DNA of 64,000 nucleotides from Polaribacter dokdonensis (GTDB lineage Bacteria > Bacteroidota > Bacteroidia > Flavobacteriales > Flavobacteriaceae). Every line of letters starts with the position of its first letter. Position 1 is the stretch's first letter. Below, piece after piece: positions 17,804 through 27,529 of this stretch. The position numbers and the translations under genes were made by a program. The notes under the pieces are model-generated. The model saw nothing but the letters and a program-made list of their open reading frames with translations, ran no database searches and was not told where the DNA came from. The stretch is taken from contig NZ_CP101505.1 of the NCBI RefSeq assembly GCF_024362345.1, positions 1,819,501 to 1,883,500 on the forward strand, given 5' to 3'.

Positions 17804-17811
17804 CAAAGATA
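17804..17811 (-). promoter_or_regulatory. TAnnTTTG core deciding the helicase start
   Basis: Read on the minus strand this is TATCTTTG, followed by C. With initiation about seven bases further on (near 17797) the leader to ATG 17788 is only about nine bases, and the upstream ATG at 17806 would not be transcribed. Confidence 0.6.
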
Positions 17812-17858
17812 CAGTTTATAAATAGCAATTCTTTTCATTTTATACGCTTGAATATTCT

Positions 17859-17866
17859 TAATTTTG
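17859..17866 (+). promoter_or_regulatory. TAnnTTTG core for tatD
   Basis: Perfect TAATTTTG match, predicted initiation near 17873, leader about 17 bases to ATG 17890. It is divergent from the helicase promoter about 50 bp away. Confidence 0.55.
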
Positions 17867-17889
17867 TTGATGAAAATTAAACGCATTTC

Positions 17890-18654
17890 ATGATTACAGA
17901 TACACACACGCATTTATATTCAGAGCAATTTAATGAAGATAGACAGGCTATGATTCAACGTGCTAAAGATGCAGGTGTTTCTCGCTTTTTTATACCTGCA
18001 ATAGATTCATCTTACACAAAGAGCATGATGTCTTTAGAAAAAGAAAATCCTGATGATGTGTTTCTAATGATGGGTTTACACCCAACTTCTGTAAAAGAAA
18101 ATTATTTAGAAGAATTAGCTCATGTAAAAGAATGGATTGATCAAAGAGACTTCTATGCAATTGGTGAAATTGGTATTGATTTATATTGGGATAAAAGCTT
18201 TTTACAACAGCAACAAGAAGCCTTTAGAACTCAAATAAAATGGGCTAAAGAAAAAAAGCTACCTATTGTAATTCATTGTAGAGATGCTTTTGATGAAATT
18301 TTTGAAGTTTTAGAATCTGAAAAAGGAGAAGATTTAAGAGGTATCTTTCATTGTTTTACAGGAACTCTAGCACAAGCAAAACAAGCCATTTCTTACAATA
18401 TGAAATTAGGTATAGGTGGAGTTGCTACTTTTAAAAATGGTAAAATTGATAAATTTTTAAATGAAATTGATTTAAATCACATTGTCTTAGAAACAGATGC
18501 CCCTTATTTAGCACCAAAACCATTTAGAGGTAAAAGAAATGAAAGTGCTTACATAACCAATGTTGTAGATAAACTAGTTGATATTTATAACATTTCTTAT
18601 GAAGAAATTGCTAAAACTACTACACAAAATTCTAAAGAGGTTTTTGGTATTTAA
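17890..18654 (+). CDS. tatD: TatD family metal-dependent hydrolase
   Basis: A 254-residue TIM-barrel metal hydrolase. Metal ligands of the family are visible: His6 and His8 in DTHTHL, Glu93 in GEIGID, His129 in IVIHC, His154 in FHCFTG and Asp203 in ETDAPYL. TatD proteins act as 3'-5' DNases or RNases and on D-tyrosyl products. The stop overlaps the start of the alkyltransferase gene by one base (TAATG), so the two are translationally coupled; both may serve DNA maintenance. Confidence 0.95.
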   Translation: MITDTHTHLYSEQFNEDRQAMIQRAKDAGVSRFFIPAIDSSYTKSMMSLEKENPDDVFLMMGLHPTSVKENYLEELAHVKEWIDQRDFYAIGEIGIDLYWDKSFLQQQQEAFRTQIKWAKEKKLPIVIHCRDAFDEIFEVLESEKGEDLRGIFHCFTGTLAQAKQAISYNMKLGIGGVATFKNGKIDKFLNEIDLNHIVLETDAPYLAPKPFRGKRNESAYITNVVDKLVDIYNISYEEIAKTTTQNSKEVFGI

Positions 18655-19148
18655 TGATTGAAACTCAAACCACATATTATAAAACACCTATAGGAATTGC
18701 AAAAATTACTGGTGATGAAAATGGAATTCAATCTGTAATAGTTTTAGATGAAACCAAAGTTTCTCAAAATGATTTAGATGCAGATACTCCAGAAATATTA
18801 AAATATTGTGTTACACAATTAGAAGAATATTTTAAAGGAGAAAGAGCCAGTTTTGATTTAACTGTAAACCCTAAAGGAACCTATTTTCAAAAGAAAGTTT
18901 GGAAATCATTGCTAAACATTCCTTTTGGTAAAACCAGAAGTTATTTAGAACAAAGTAAAGTTTTGGGCGATGCTAAAGCTATAAGAGCTGTTGCAGCTGC
19001 AAATAGTAAAAACCCATTATGGATTATTATTCCTTGTCATAGAATTATAGGCTCAGATGGATCTTTAACAGGTTATGCAGGTGGTATTTGGCGCAAAAAA
19101 TGGTTACTAAATCACGAAAGCCCAAACAAACAGCAATCTCTTTTTTAA
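18654..19148 (+). CDS. ogt: Methylated-DNA--protein-cysteine methyltransferase
   Basis: A 164-residue suicide repair protein that takes alkyl groups off O6-alkylguanine. The active-site motif IIIPCHRIIG contains acceptor Cys128; the DNA-binding helix-turn-helix with the arginine finger (AIRAVAAANS) precedes it. There is no Ada N-terminal zinc domain, so this is the Ogt/Mgt-only form. The start overlaps the tatD stop by one base. Confidence 0.95.
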   Translation: MIETQTTYYKTPIGIAKITGDENGIQSVIVLDETKVSQNDLDADTPEILKYCVTQLEEYFKGERASFDLTVNPKGTYFQKKVWKSLLNIPFGKTRSYLEQSKVLGDAKAIRAVAAANSKNPLWIIIPCHRIIGSDGSLTGYAGGIWRKKWLLNHESPNKQQSLF

Positions 19149-19205
19149 AATAAGGCACCATAAAACATAAAAAACATATTTTTACGTTAGGTACATATTG
19201 TTAAT

Positions 19206-22200
19206 ATGTTTAAAAAATTACTTTTTCTATTTTTTGGTTTTATTGGGTTCTGTGCACAGGCTCAAACTACAAACACAGATTTTAGAAAAAAATTTTTAGA
19301 AGTTAAACAAGATACCATTCAACTAGATTCTGTTCCTCTAAACTCACAATATTTTAAAATATTTAACGCAACTAAAAAGCCTTTAGCCAAAACAGATTAT
19401 ACCATCAATTTTAGCAAAGCAATTTTAATTGTTGATGCCAGAAAATTCGAGTCTTTATATGTAGAATACTACAGACTACCCTCTTTCTTAACCAAAGTTT
19501 ATACTCCTTTTGATAAAAAGTTAATCATTAAACAAAATACCAATCAAGGTAAATTGTATAGTTTAACAACTAATAAAAAACCATCAGACATAAATTTATT
19601 TGAAGGTTTAGAAACAAGAGGTTTTATAACTAGGGGTTTAACATCTGGTAACAATCAAAATGCTGTTACTAATTCTGCATTAGATTTAGAAATTTCTGGT
19701 AAATTATCTAAAAACGTATCATTAAGAGCTAATATTTTTGATACAAATATTCCTATTCAAGAGAATGGATATTCTCAAAATTTAACCGATTTTGATCGTG
19801 TTTTCATAGAAATGTATGCAAAAAACTGGCGAGTTAAAGCAGGAGATTTATCACTTAAAAATACTGAAACTTTCTTTTTTCCTTTTGTAAAACAAGTGGC
19901 TGGTTTAGAGGTAGAAGCCAAAGTTACAGATGAGTTAACTGTAGCAGCATCTGGTGCAGTTGTTAGAGGCACATTTAACACATTTAATTTTACAGGTGTT
20001 GAAGGTAATCAAGGCCCATATAAAATATTGGGTGCTAATAATGAAGCTGCAATTTTAATTATTGAAGGCTCAGAAAAAGTTTATGTAAATGGAACACTTT
20101 TAAAACGAGGTGAAAATGAAGATTATCTAATTAATTACAATTTAGGAGAAATTACTTTTACTACCACTTTTCCTATTACTAATGATATGCGTATTTGGAT
20201 AGATTTCCAGTATGCAGAAAGAAACTATACTCGTTTTATAACCTATGAAAAAGCAGAATATGAAGGAGAAAAGTTTAGTTTAGCTGGTTATTTTTATTCA
20301 GAAAATGATTCAAAAAATCAACCTTTACAACAAAGTTTAACTAATGATCAAAAAGAAATATTAGCAAATGCTGGTAATAATATTGATGCAATGTTTGCAG
20401 AAAGTGCCTTTTTAGACACTTTTGATGAAAATAAGATTTTATACAAAAAAGTAACCAATAATAACGAAAATTACTTTGAATATTCTACCAATGAAAATGA
20501 TGAACTGTTTTCTGTAACCTTTACAAACGTTGGCAGTAATAATGGAAACTATATTCTAGATAGCACAATTGCTATTGGCAATATTTACGTTTATGTTGGT
20601 GTAAATCAAGGTGATTACAATCCAGTTATTAGATTAATTGCACCTTCAAAATCGCAAATGTTTGTTGTAAAATCTGCTTTAAATGCTAGTAAAAAAACCA
20701 CTTTAAATGCAGAAGTTGCATTAAGTAATAATGATCAAAATTTATTTTCCAATTTAGGTGATGATGAAAATATTGGCTTGGCTGCTAAAGTAAATTGGCA
20801 ACAAGTTTTAATAGATAAAAAATGGAAATTGATTAGTAATATTAGTCATGAATATGCTGAACAAAACTTTAATACAGTACAAAGATATGAACCAGTAGAA
20901 TTTAATAGAGATTGGAATATTTTAACCAATGATGCTACAAAAAACTACTTTAAATCAGAAATTAATCTTACAAATTTAAAGAACGATTTCATTTCCTACA
21001 GCTTTAATAATTTAACCTATAACAATGGTTTCAAGGGCTCTAAACACAGACTTAAATCTCAAATAAAATCCAAAAAAACTACATTTTTTGTAGATGGTAG
21101 TTATTTATCGAACTCATCACCTATTGAAGACAATTTCTTTTTAAGAGCAAGAGCTAAAGCAGAACATTCACTTAAAAAATCTTGGTTAGGATCTTTTATT
21201 AATATAGAAACAAATTCGAGAAAAGAAACAAATACCAATCAGTTTAGAAATACCAGTCATAGATTTAAAGAATATGAAGCTTATTATGGAATAGGAGATT
21301 CCACCAAAATCTTTGCTAAAATTGGAGTTAATTACAGAAATAATGACAGTATTAAATCAAACGCATTTGCAGAAATCAACAACAGAAAAACGTTTTACAT
21401 CAATAGTAAACTCATCAAAAATAAAAACAGCAATTTAAGTGTTTACGCCAATTACAGACTTACAGAAAATAATTTTACTGATGATGAAAAAACCTTGAAT
21501 TCCAGAATTGTTTTTAATCAAAAACTATTTAAAAACTTTGTAAATATTAGTACCATTTACGAAACCTCTTCTGGAAATGTGGCAAGGCAAGATTATATTT
21601 ATGTGCAAACAGAACCTGGTTTAGGTTTCTATACTTGGATTGATTACAATAATGATGGTATAAAAGATTTTAACGAATTCGAAATTGCTCAATTTCAAGA
21701 TCAAGCAAACTATTTAAGATTACCAAAACCCAATTTACGTTTTATAGCTACTCAACGTGCTCAATGGAAACAAAATTTAACCCTTAATTTTAGCAGTTGG
21801 CGCTCAAAATCTGGATTTAAAAAAGTGCTTTCTAAATTTTATAACCAAAGTTTTTTAACTGTAGAAAATGAGCAAGAAAGAATAGGTAATAGCTTTCAAT
21901 TAAATCCTTTTGATTTTGATGAAAACTCATTAGTTGGTTTAAACCTAAATTTTAGAAACAGCTTATATTTTAATAAAGATCTGCAACAAAATAGCCTCAC
22001 ATTTACTTACGGAAGTTCTAAATTAAAACAGCAGTTTTTTATTGGGAGTCAAGAAAATAATATTAGAATTCACCAACTAGATTATGCTCATAAATTTTCT
22101 ACATTTTGGTTAATAGAAATGCTGAATAAAGTAAGTAAAAACATCTTAGATACAGAGAATTTTAACGATAGAAACTATGCTATAGACGCCTATGAAATAG

Positions 22201-22583
22201 CACCAAAACTAAGTTTTCTCTATAATAGAAATCATAGATTTTCTGCTTTTTACCATTATAAAAACAAAGAAAATCAAATTCAGAATTTAGAAACATTGGC
22301 ACAACAAAAATTTGGAATTGAATATTTTTTAATAGATAAAAAACAAAATCAAATTTCTGCAAATGTAAATGTGTTTCTAAACGATTTTTCTGGTAACACA
22401 AACTCACCAGTTGCTTATCAAATGTTAGAAGGTTTACAAGCAGGTAAAAACTATACTTGGAATTTACTTTTTAATAAAAAACTAAATACTTTCTTAAACT
22501 TAAATCTGAGTTATTTTGGTAGAAAAAGTGAGAACTCTAGAGCAATACATACAGGTAGTGTTCAGTTAAGAGCCATTTTTTAA
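19206..22583 (+). CDS. Very large outer-membrane beta-barrel protein of unknown function
   Basis: A 1125-residue protein with a signal peptide ending near CAQAQ. The mature sequence is almost entirely short amphipathic beta strands with alternating polar and hydrophobic residues, aromatic girdles and Asn/Asp-rich turns, finishing at VQLRAIF. An early segment with GFITRGLTSGNNQN and the phrase LEISGKLSKNVSLRA is a hallmark I associate with large flavobacterial barrel proteins. There is no TonB box or plug domain that I can see, so it is probably not a typical TonB-dependent receptor. One EF-hand-like stretch, DYNNDGIKDFNEFE, may bind calcium. It is not obviously in an operon. Confidence 0.7.
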   Translation: MFKKLLFLFFGFIGFCAQAQTTNTDFRKKFLEVKQDTIQLDSVPLNSQYFKIFNATKKPLAKTDYTINFSKAILIVDARKFESLYVEYYRLPSFLTKVYTPFDKKLIIKQNTNQGKLYSLTTNKKPSDINLFEGLETRGFITRGLTSGNNQNAVTNSALDLEISGKLSKNVSLRANIFDTNIPIQENGYSQNLTDFDRVFIEMYAKNWRVKAGDLSLKNTETFFFPFVKQVAGLEVEAKVTDELTVAASGAVVRGTFNTFNFTGVEGNQGPYKILGANNEAAILIIEGSEKVYVNGTLLKRGENEDYLINYNLGEITFTTTFPITNDMRIWIDFQYAERNYTRFITYEKAEYEGEKFSLAGYFYSENDSKNQPLQQSLTNDQKEILANAGNNIDAMFAESAFLDTFDENKILYKKVTNNNENYFEYSTNENDELFSVTFTNVGSNNGNYILDSTIAIGNIYVYVGVNQGDYNPVIRLIAPSKSQMFVVKSALNASKKTTLNAEVALSNNDQNLFSNLGDDENIGLAAKVNWQQVLIDKKWKLISNISHEYAEQNFNTVQRYEPVEFNRDWNILTNDATKNYFKSEINLTNLKNDFISYSFNNLTYNNGFKGSKHRLKSQIKSKKTTFFVDGSYLSNSSPIEDNFFLRARAKAEHSLKKSWLGSFINIETNSRKETNTNQFRNTSHRFKEYEAYYGIGDSTKIFAKIGVNYRNNDSIKSNAFAEINNRKTFYINSKLIKNKNSNLSVYANYRLTENNFTDDEKTLNSRIVFNQKLFKNFVNISTIYETSSGNVARQDYIYVQTEPGLGFYTWIDYNNDGIKDFNEFEIAQFQDQANYLRLPKPNLRFIATQRAQWKQNLTLNFSSWRSKSGFKKVLSKFYNQSFLTVENEQERIGNSFQLNPFDFDENSLVGLNLNFRNSLYFNKDLQQNSLTFTYGSSKLKQQFFIGSQENNIRIHQLDYAHKFSTFWLIEMLNKVSKNILDTENFNDRNYAIDAYEIAPKLSFLYNRNHRFSAFYHYKNKENQIQNLETLAQQKFGIEYFLIDKKQNQISANVNVFLNDFSGNTNSPVAYQMLEGLQAGKNYTWNLLFNKKLNTFLNLNLSYFGRKSENSRAIHTGSVQLRAIF

Positions 22584-22640
22584 CTTTTTTATATTTATAT
22601 TTTAATACTTTAGCCTTCTTAAAAATCTAATCAATCAATT

Positions 22641-23162
22641 ATGAAAAAAGTATTACTCTTGGTGTTTCTATTTGCAACAGCAATCTCATTTGCTCAAGAT
22701 AAAGAAAAAGAATACCCACAAGATAAAGACAAAAAACATGAGGTTAAGGTAAATGTATTAACGCTAGTTGCTGGTCCTTGGATAGATGCCTCTTATGAAA
22801 GATTAATTAATGAAGAATCTTCTTATGGATTATCTGCAACCTATAATACTAATACAGATGAAAGCGATTTAAATTACGCAATAACCCCTTACTATAGGCG
22901 TTATTTTTCTGGAAAATTTGCTAGAGGTTTCTTTGTAGAGGGTTTTGGAGCCTTATTTTCAGCAAGAAATTATTATGGTTTTTCAAGTAATAATGAAGAG
23001 TTTGAAACTGGCTTTGCTTTAGGTGTTTCTGTAGGTGGAAAATTTGTTTCTAAAAAAGGATTTACTACAGAATTACTTTTGGGTGTTGGTAGAAACTTAG
23101 TTAGAGATAGTAATTATGAAGGTTTCCCAAGAATAGGTATTTCAGTAGGATATCGTTTCTAA
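22641..23162 (+). CDS. DUF3575-like outer-membrane beta-barrel protein
   Basis: A 173-residue protein with a signal peptide ending near SFAQ, a charged repeat (KEKEYPQDKDKK), and then an eight-strand-like barrel that ends in GISVGYRF, a typical outer-membrane C-terminus with terminal Phe. The ordering VNVLTLVAGPWIDASYERL, a barrel, then TELLLGVGRN matches what I recall of DUF3575. Role unknown. It is the last gene before a strong bidirectional terminator shared with glyS. Confidence 0.72.
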   Translation: MKKVLLLVFLFATAISFAQDKEKEYPQDKDKKHEVKVNVLTLVAGPWIDASYERLINEESSYGLSATYNTNTDESDLNYAITPYYRRYFSGKFARGFFVEGFGALFSARNYYGFSSNNEEFETGFALGVSVGGKFVSKKGFTTELLLGVGRNLVRDSNYEGFPRIGISVGYRF

Positions 23163-23180
23163 AAACTAAAATTATAAACT

Positions 23181-23220
23181 AAAAAAATCCTCATCAATTC
23201 CAATTGATGAGGATTTTTTT
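23181..23220. terminator. Bidirectional terminator between the DUF3575-like gene and glyS
   Basis: Arms 23181-23199 and 23202-23220 are perfectly complementary (19 bp) around CC; core ATCCTCATC pairs with GATGAGGAT. A-tract on the left and T-tract on the right serve both convergent genes. Confidence 0.9.
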
Positions 23221-23235
23221 TATGCTATTTAATTC

Positions 23236-24783
23236 TTAAGCTTCCATCTTTTTTAGCCAAGTTTTTACATCAACCTCAGCTTTAATGATATCTCTTAAAT
23301 CAGAAATTTTAACACGTTTCTGATCCATAGTATCTCTATGTCTAATAGTTACAGAATTATCTTCTAAAGAATCATGATCTACAGTAATACAGAAAGGTGT
23401 ACCTGCTGCATCTTGTCTTCTATAACGTTTACCAACTGCATCTTTTTCATCGTAAAATACGTTAAAGTCCCACTTTAAATCTTCTATAATTTTCTTAGCA
23501 ACTTCTGGTAAACCATCTTTTTTAACTAAAGGAAAAACTGCTGCTTTAAAAGGTGCTAAAACTGCCGGTAATTTTAAAACCGTTCTTGTTGTACCATTTT
23601 CTAATTCTTCTTCTTGTAATGAATTAGAGAAAACTGCTAAAAACATTCTGTCTAAACCAATAGAAGTTTCTACAACATAAGGCACATAACTTTTGTTTTC
23701 TTCATGATCAAAGTACTGTAACTTTTTACCAGAAAATTCTTCATGCGCTTTTAAATCGAAGTCTGTTCTTGAGTGTATACCTTCTAATTCTTTAAATCCG
23801 AAAGGAAAATTAAATTCAATGTCTGCAGCAGCATCTGCATAGTGAGCTAATTTATCATGATCATGAAAACGATAATTTTCAGACCCCATACCTAATGATA
23901 AATGCCATTTTAAACGTGTTTCTTTCCAAGTAGTATACCATTCTTTTTGAGTACCTGGCTTTACAAAAAATTGCATTTCCATTTGCTCAAATTCACGCAT
24001 TCTAAAAATAAATTGTCTTGCAACAATTTCATTTCTAAAGGCTTTACCTGTTTGTGCAATTCCGAAAGGAATTTTCATACGTCCAGTTTTTTGAACGTTT
24101 AAAAAGTTTACAAAAATTCCTTGTGCTGTTTCTGGTCTTAAATATACTTGTGTAGCGTTTTCTGCTGATGCCCCAATTTGAGTACCAAACATTAAGTTAA
24201 ACTGCTTTACCTCTGTCCAATTTTTAGAACCAGAAGCTGGACAACCAATACCTAAATCTACAATTAATTGTTTAAAACCAGCTAAATCATTTTCTTCTTG
24301 AACTCTTGCTAGCTCTGCAGAAATTTCATCTATCTGTTTTTGACGACGAATTACATTTTGGTTAGTTGCTCTAAACTCTTCTTCATTAAAAGCATCTCCA
24401 AAACGTTTTTGAGCTTTTTCTATATCTTTCTGGATCTTCTGATTTATTTTTTCTCTAAAATCTTCAACTAAAACATCTGCTCTGTATCTTTTTTTAGAAT
24501 CTTTATTATCAATTAAAGGATCGTTAAAGGCATCTACATGACCAGAAGCTTTCCAAGTAGTTGGGTGCATTAAGATTGCAGCATCAATACCTACAATATT
24601 ATCGTGCATTTGCACCATTGCTTTCCACCAATAATCTCTAATATTTTTCTTTAGCTCAACTCCATTTTGAGCATAATCGTAAACCGCACTTAAACCATCA
24701 TAAATTTCAGAAGACTGAAATACATATCCATACTCTTTTGCGTGCGATAAAACTTTTTTAAACTGATCTTCTTGTTTTGCCAT
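23236..24783 (-). CDS. glyS: Glycyl-tRNA synthetase, alpha2 type
   Basis: A 515-residue class II synthetase charging tRNA-Gly in the cytoplasm. Visible family stretches are the N-terminal SHAKEYGYVFQSSEIYDG, motif 2 around FRNEIVARQFIFRMREF, AQTGKAFRNE, and motif 3 SIGLDRMFLA. The C-terminal anticodon-binding domain begins near VLAPFKAAVFPLVKK. This is the eukaryote-like homodimeric form (gene often called glyQS or glyS), normal for Bacteroidota. A promoter core lies so close to the ATG that the message should be nearly leaderless. Confidence 0.97.
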   Translation of the reverse strand: MAKQEDQFKKVLSHAKEYGYVFQSSEIYDGLSAVYDYAQNGVELKKNIRDYWWKAMVQMHDNIVGIDAAILMHPTTWKASGHVDAFNDPLIDNKDSKKRYRADVLVEDFREKINQKIQKDIEKAQKRFGDAFNEEEFRATNQNVIRRQKQIDEISAELARVQEENDLAGFKQLIVDLGIGCPASGSKNWTEVKQFNLMFGTQIGASAENATQVYLRPETAQGIFVNFLNVQKTGRMKIPFGIAQTGKAFRNEIVARQFIFRMREFEQMEMQFFVKPGTQKEWYTTWKETRLKWHLSLGMGSENYRFHDHDKLAHYADAAADIEFNFPFGFKELEGIHSRTDFDLKAHEEFSGKKLQYFDHEENKSYVPYVVETSIGLDRMFLAVFSNSLQEEELENGTTRTVLKLPAVLAPFKAAVFPLVKKDGLPEVAKKIIEDLKWDFNVFYDEKDAVGKRYRRQDAAGTPFCITVDHDSLEDNSVTIRHRDTMDQKRVKISDLRDIIKAEVDVKTWLKKMEA

Positions 24784-24791
24784 AATGAGCG

Positions 24792-24821
24792 CAAAGATAC
24801 ACGTTTACCGAAATTTATCAA
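24792..24821 (-). promoter_or_regulatory. glyS promoter, nearly leaderless
   Basis: On the minus strand TTG (24819-24821), 19 bases, then TATCTTTG (24792-24799). Initiation about seven bases later, near 24785, leaves two or three bases before the ATG at 24783. Confidence 0.6.
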
Positions 24822-24841
24822 TAAAACTGCAGTTTAAAAAA

Positions 24842-24869
24842 TTGGTAAAAATCATTTTATGTATCTTTC
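24842..24869 (+). promoter_or_regulatory. Promoter that decides the comF start
   Basis: TTG at 24842-24844, 17 bases, then TATCTTTC at 24862-24869 (one base off consensus). Initiation near 24876 would exclude the ATG at 24859 and support the ATG at 24889. Confidence 0.5.
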
Positions 24870-24888
24870 CTTAGATTTCTTTTATGCT

Positions 24889-25575
24889 ATGAAAATATTA
24901 AAAGATCTATTGTATCTCTTTTATCCAAAGTTATGCGCAGTTTGTGAATTAAAATTAGTTGAAAACGAAACTACCATTTGCACGCTTTGCAGGCATGATT
25001 TGCCATTAACTAATTTTACAAACTTTAGAGAAAACAAGGTCACCAAAACATTTTACGGACGAACGTTAATACACAAAGGCTTTGCCCTTCTTTACTATAG
25101 GAAGAAAGGTAGTGCTCGTAAGTTAATTCAAGATTTAAAATACAGAAACAACCAAGAAATTGGTGTTTTCTTTGGGAATTGGTTAGGAGAGCTTTTGAGC
25201 GAAAACAAAGAATTTGAAAACATAGATTGTATGGTACCTGTGCCTTTACATCCTAAGAAATTAATGGAAAGAGGTTATAATCAAGTCACTAAATTTGGAG
25301 AACGCTTAAGTTATCACTTAGATAAACCTTTAATTGAAGATAAACTGAAACGTATTTCTGCAACAAAAACACAGACATTAAAAGCACGTTTTGAACGTTT
25401 TACTAATAATGATACTAAGTTTGAATTAGAAGATGCTGCCTTTTTTAACAACAAACATGTATTGCTTATTGATGATGTAATTACAACTGGTGCAACTTTA
25501 GAGGCTTGTGCAAATGAGTTTCAGAAAGCTACAAATGCTAAAATTAGCATTCTTACTATGGCCTTTACTGAATAA
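24889..25575 (+). CDS. comF: ComF family phosphoribosyltransferase-like protein
   Basis: A 228-residue protein from ATG 24889. It has an N-terminal zinc-ribbon-like set of cysteines (16, 19, 31, 34) and a type I phosphoribosyltransferase domain whose PRPP loop is HVLLIDDVITTGATLEAC near residue 193. ComF proteins assist DNA uptake in naturally transformable bacteria; other competence genes are not in the window. An upstream ATG at 24859 adds ten hydrophobic residues and is rejected because the probable promoter overlaps it. Confidence 0.9.
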   Translation: MKILKDLLYLFYPKLCAVCELKLVENETTICTLCRHDLPLTNFTNFRENKVTKTFYGRTLIHKGFALLYYRKKGSARKLIQDLKYRNNQEIGVFFGNWLGELLSENKEFENIDCMVPVPLHPKKLMERGYNQVTKFGERLSYHLDKPLIEDKLKRISATKTQTLKARFERFTNNDTKFELEDAAFFNNKHVLLIDDVITTGATLEACANEFQKATNAKISILTMAFTE

Positions 25576-25630
25576 ATTTTATGATTTTTTATTCAAAAAT
25601 TAATCGTTATTTTGTCTTAAATTTATTTTT

Positions 25631-27247
25631 GTGAAAACTAGTTACAGGTTACTTTTATTACTATCATTTCTTTTTCTAATGATAAATTGTGCAAGAACTG
25701 GAAGACCTGATGGAGGTCCTAAAGATGAAGAAGCACCATTATTTGTTACAGCAAACCCTCCTTATGAAAGTACTAATTTTGATGAAGTTGAAATTAGAAT
25801 CGAGTTTGATGAGTATGTAACTCTTAAAGATTTAAATAAGCAATTGGTAGTTTCTCCACCCATGAAAAACCCACCTTTAATTACACCTCAAGGAACACCA
25901 AGTGATTTTATTGATATTGAAATTATTGACACCCTTAAAGCAAATACAACTTACATCTTAAATTTTGGCAACGCAGTTCAAGATAACAATGAAGGTAATC
26001 AATTAGAAAACTTTAAATATGTTTTTTCTACTGGTAGTTATATAGATTCTTTAACCACTTTTGGTACTATTAAAGATGCAGAACTTCTTGAAACACCTAG
26101 AAGTGTAAACGTTTTAATGTATAGAATAGACAGCACATTTAATGACTCTATTATCTATAAAAGAAAACCTGATTATGTTACAAGTACCTTAGATACTACC
26201 AATTACAATTTTACCAACCTAAGAAAAGGAAACTATTTATTATTAGCCTTAAAAGAGCCTTTAAACGACTATATTTTTAACTCTAAAACCGATAAAATAG
26301 GTTTTTATAAAGATACTATTCAGCTTCCTAAAGATAGTATAATTCCAAATTCTATTGTGTTATTTAATGAAGAACAACCTTATGAATTTGCAAGAGGAAA
26401 AGAAACTGCGAAGGGTAAAATTGAGTTTGGTTTTTATGGTGATGCAAAAGACATGAAAATTAACCTACTTTCTGATGTACCTGAGGATTTTAAAAGTATT
26501 GCAAAATTTGATTCCAAAAAAGATACTTTGAATTATTGGTATACTCCAATAGAGAGAGACTCTTTAAACTTTATAGTTGCAAACAATGATGTTTTAGATA
26601 CTATTACTGTTCGATTACGAAAAAAAAATATAGATTCTTTAATTATTGAATCATCCATCAGAAATATTTTAAACTTAAGAGATACGTTTTATATAAATAG
26701 TAACACACCTATTGTTACTATAGATAGTACCAAAATTAATTTATTTGATAAAGATACTTTAGCTGTAAAATATAAAATCATTCCGTCTATAAAAGAAAAT
26801 AAGATTGCCTTTGTTTTTGATAAAAAGCCAGAAGACAAATATAAATTTAGCTTCTTACCAAAAGCGTTTACAGACATTTATGAAGTTGCCAATGATAGTT
26901 TAGCTTATTATTTTGTTACTAATGAGTTAGAAGATTATGGTAGAATAACGTTAAACGTAAATAATATTAATTCTAAAAACGTAATCATAGAATTATTGTC
27001 TGGTCAAAATCAAGATGAAATTGTAGAAAGACGTTTTATTAATTCTTCTGCGCAATTGGTTTTTGATTTATTGGAGCCCATTAAATACACAGTTAGAGCC
27101 ATAATAGATGAAAATGGAAATAATAAATGGGACACAGGAAACTATCTAAAAAAGCAGCAGCCAGAAGTAATTTTATATAATGAAGCCATTAACAATTACG
27201 CACTTAGAGCCAACTATTTTGTAGAGGAAATATTTATTATTAATTAA
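25631..27247 (+). CDS. Lipoprotein with N-terminal bacterial Ig-like (Big_5) domain
   Basis: A 538-residue lipoprotein starting at GTG. The lipobox MINC puts the acylated cysteine at residue 20, followed by the very characteristic ARTGRPDGGPKDEEAP and ANPPYESTNF. Residues about 35-140 form an SbsA-type Ig-like domain (VEIRIEFDEYVTLKD then NTTYILNFGNAVQDNNEG). The rest is beta-rich with a late IDENGNNKWDTGNY segment. This is a conserved single-copy Bacteroidota surface lipoprotein of unknown function. A TATTTTTG sequence overlaps the GTG but, if used, would start transcription inside the gene. Confidence 0.82.
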   Translation: MKTSYRLLLLLSFLFLMINCARTGRPDGGPKDEEAPLFVTANPPYESTNFDEVEIRIEFDEYVTLKDLNKQLVVSPPMKNPPLITPQGTPSDFIDIEIIDTLKANTTYILNFGNAVQDNNEGNQLENFKYVFSTGSYIDSLTTFGTIKDAELLETPRSVNVLMYRIDSTFNDSIIYKRKPDYVTSTLDTTNYNFTNLRKGNYLLLALKEPLNDYIFNSKTDKIGFYKDTIQLPKDSIIPNSIVLFNEEQPYEFARGKETAKGKIEFGFYGDAKDMKINLLSDVPEDFKSIAKFDSKKDTLNYWYTPIERDSLNFIVANNDVLDTITVRLRKKNIDSLIIESSIRNILNLRDTFYINSNTPIVTIDSTKINLFDKDTLAVKYKIIPSIKENKIAFVFDKKPEDKYKFSFLPKAFTDIYEVANDSLAYYFVTNELEDYGRITLNVNNINSKNVIIELLSGQNQDEIVERRFINSSAQLVFDLLEPIKYTVRAIIDENGNNKWDTGNYLKKQQPEVILYNEAINNYALRANYFVEEIFIIN

Positions 27248-27275
27248 TTTTGTAAATTACATCAAAATAGAATAT

Positions 27276-27512
27276 ATGATATTTACCTGGTCTATACCTT
27301 TATTAATTTTAGCCTGCTTATCTATATTACTATGGTTTTGGGCTATTATTGATATTAATAGAAGTAATTTTAAAGATCCAAAACATAAAGGTTTGTTCTT
27401 TTTATTAGTTTTAATTACACCTGTTATAGGGTCTATAATTTATTTTCAAATGAAGAAAGGTTACGTTTCTACTGATAAAAGAAGGTTTTCTCCACAATTT
27501 AATAATCATTAA
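27276..27512 (+). CDS. Small PLDc_N-like membrane protein
   Basis: A 78-residue protein with two membrane helices, about residues 5-25 (SIPLLILACLSILLWFWAI) and 40-58 (LFFLLVLITPVIGSIIYF). The layout W-AI-D-I followed by a second helix with P-V-IGS-IYF is that of the PLDc_N / phospholipase D nuclease N-terminal transmembrane family. Its role is unknown. It lies 28 bp downstream of the Ig-like lipoprotein on the same strand. Confidence 0.72.
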   Translation: MIFTWSIPLLILACLSILLWFWAIIDINRSNFKDPKHKGLFFLLVLITPVIGSIIYFQMKKGYVSTDKRRFSPQFNNH

Positions 27513-27529
27513 TAACGCTCCTTAAAGAA

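Noticed and set aside
25624-25631. TATTTTTG as promoter for the Ig-like lipoprotein
   Set aside because: It overlaps the GTG start; initiation would fall inside the signal peptide. A less exact element upstream is more likely.
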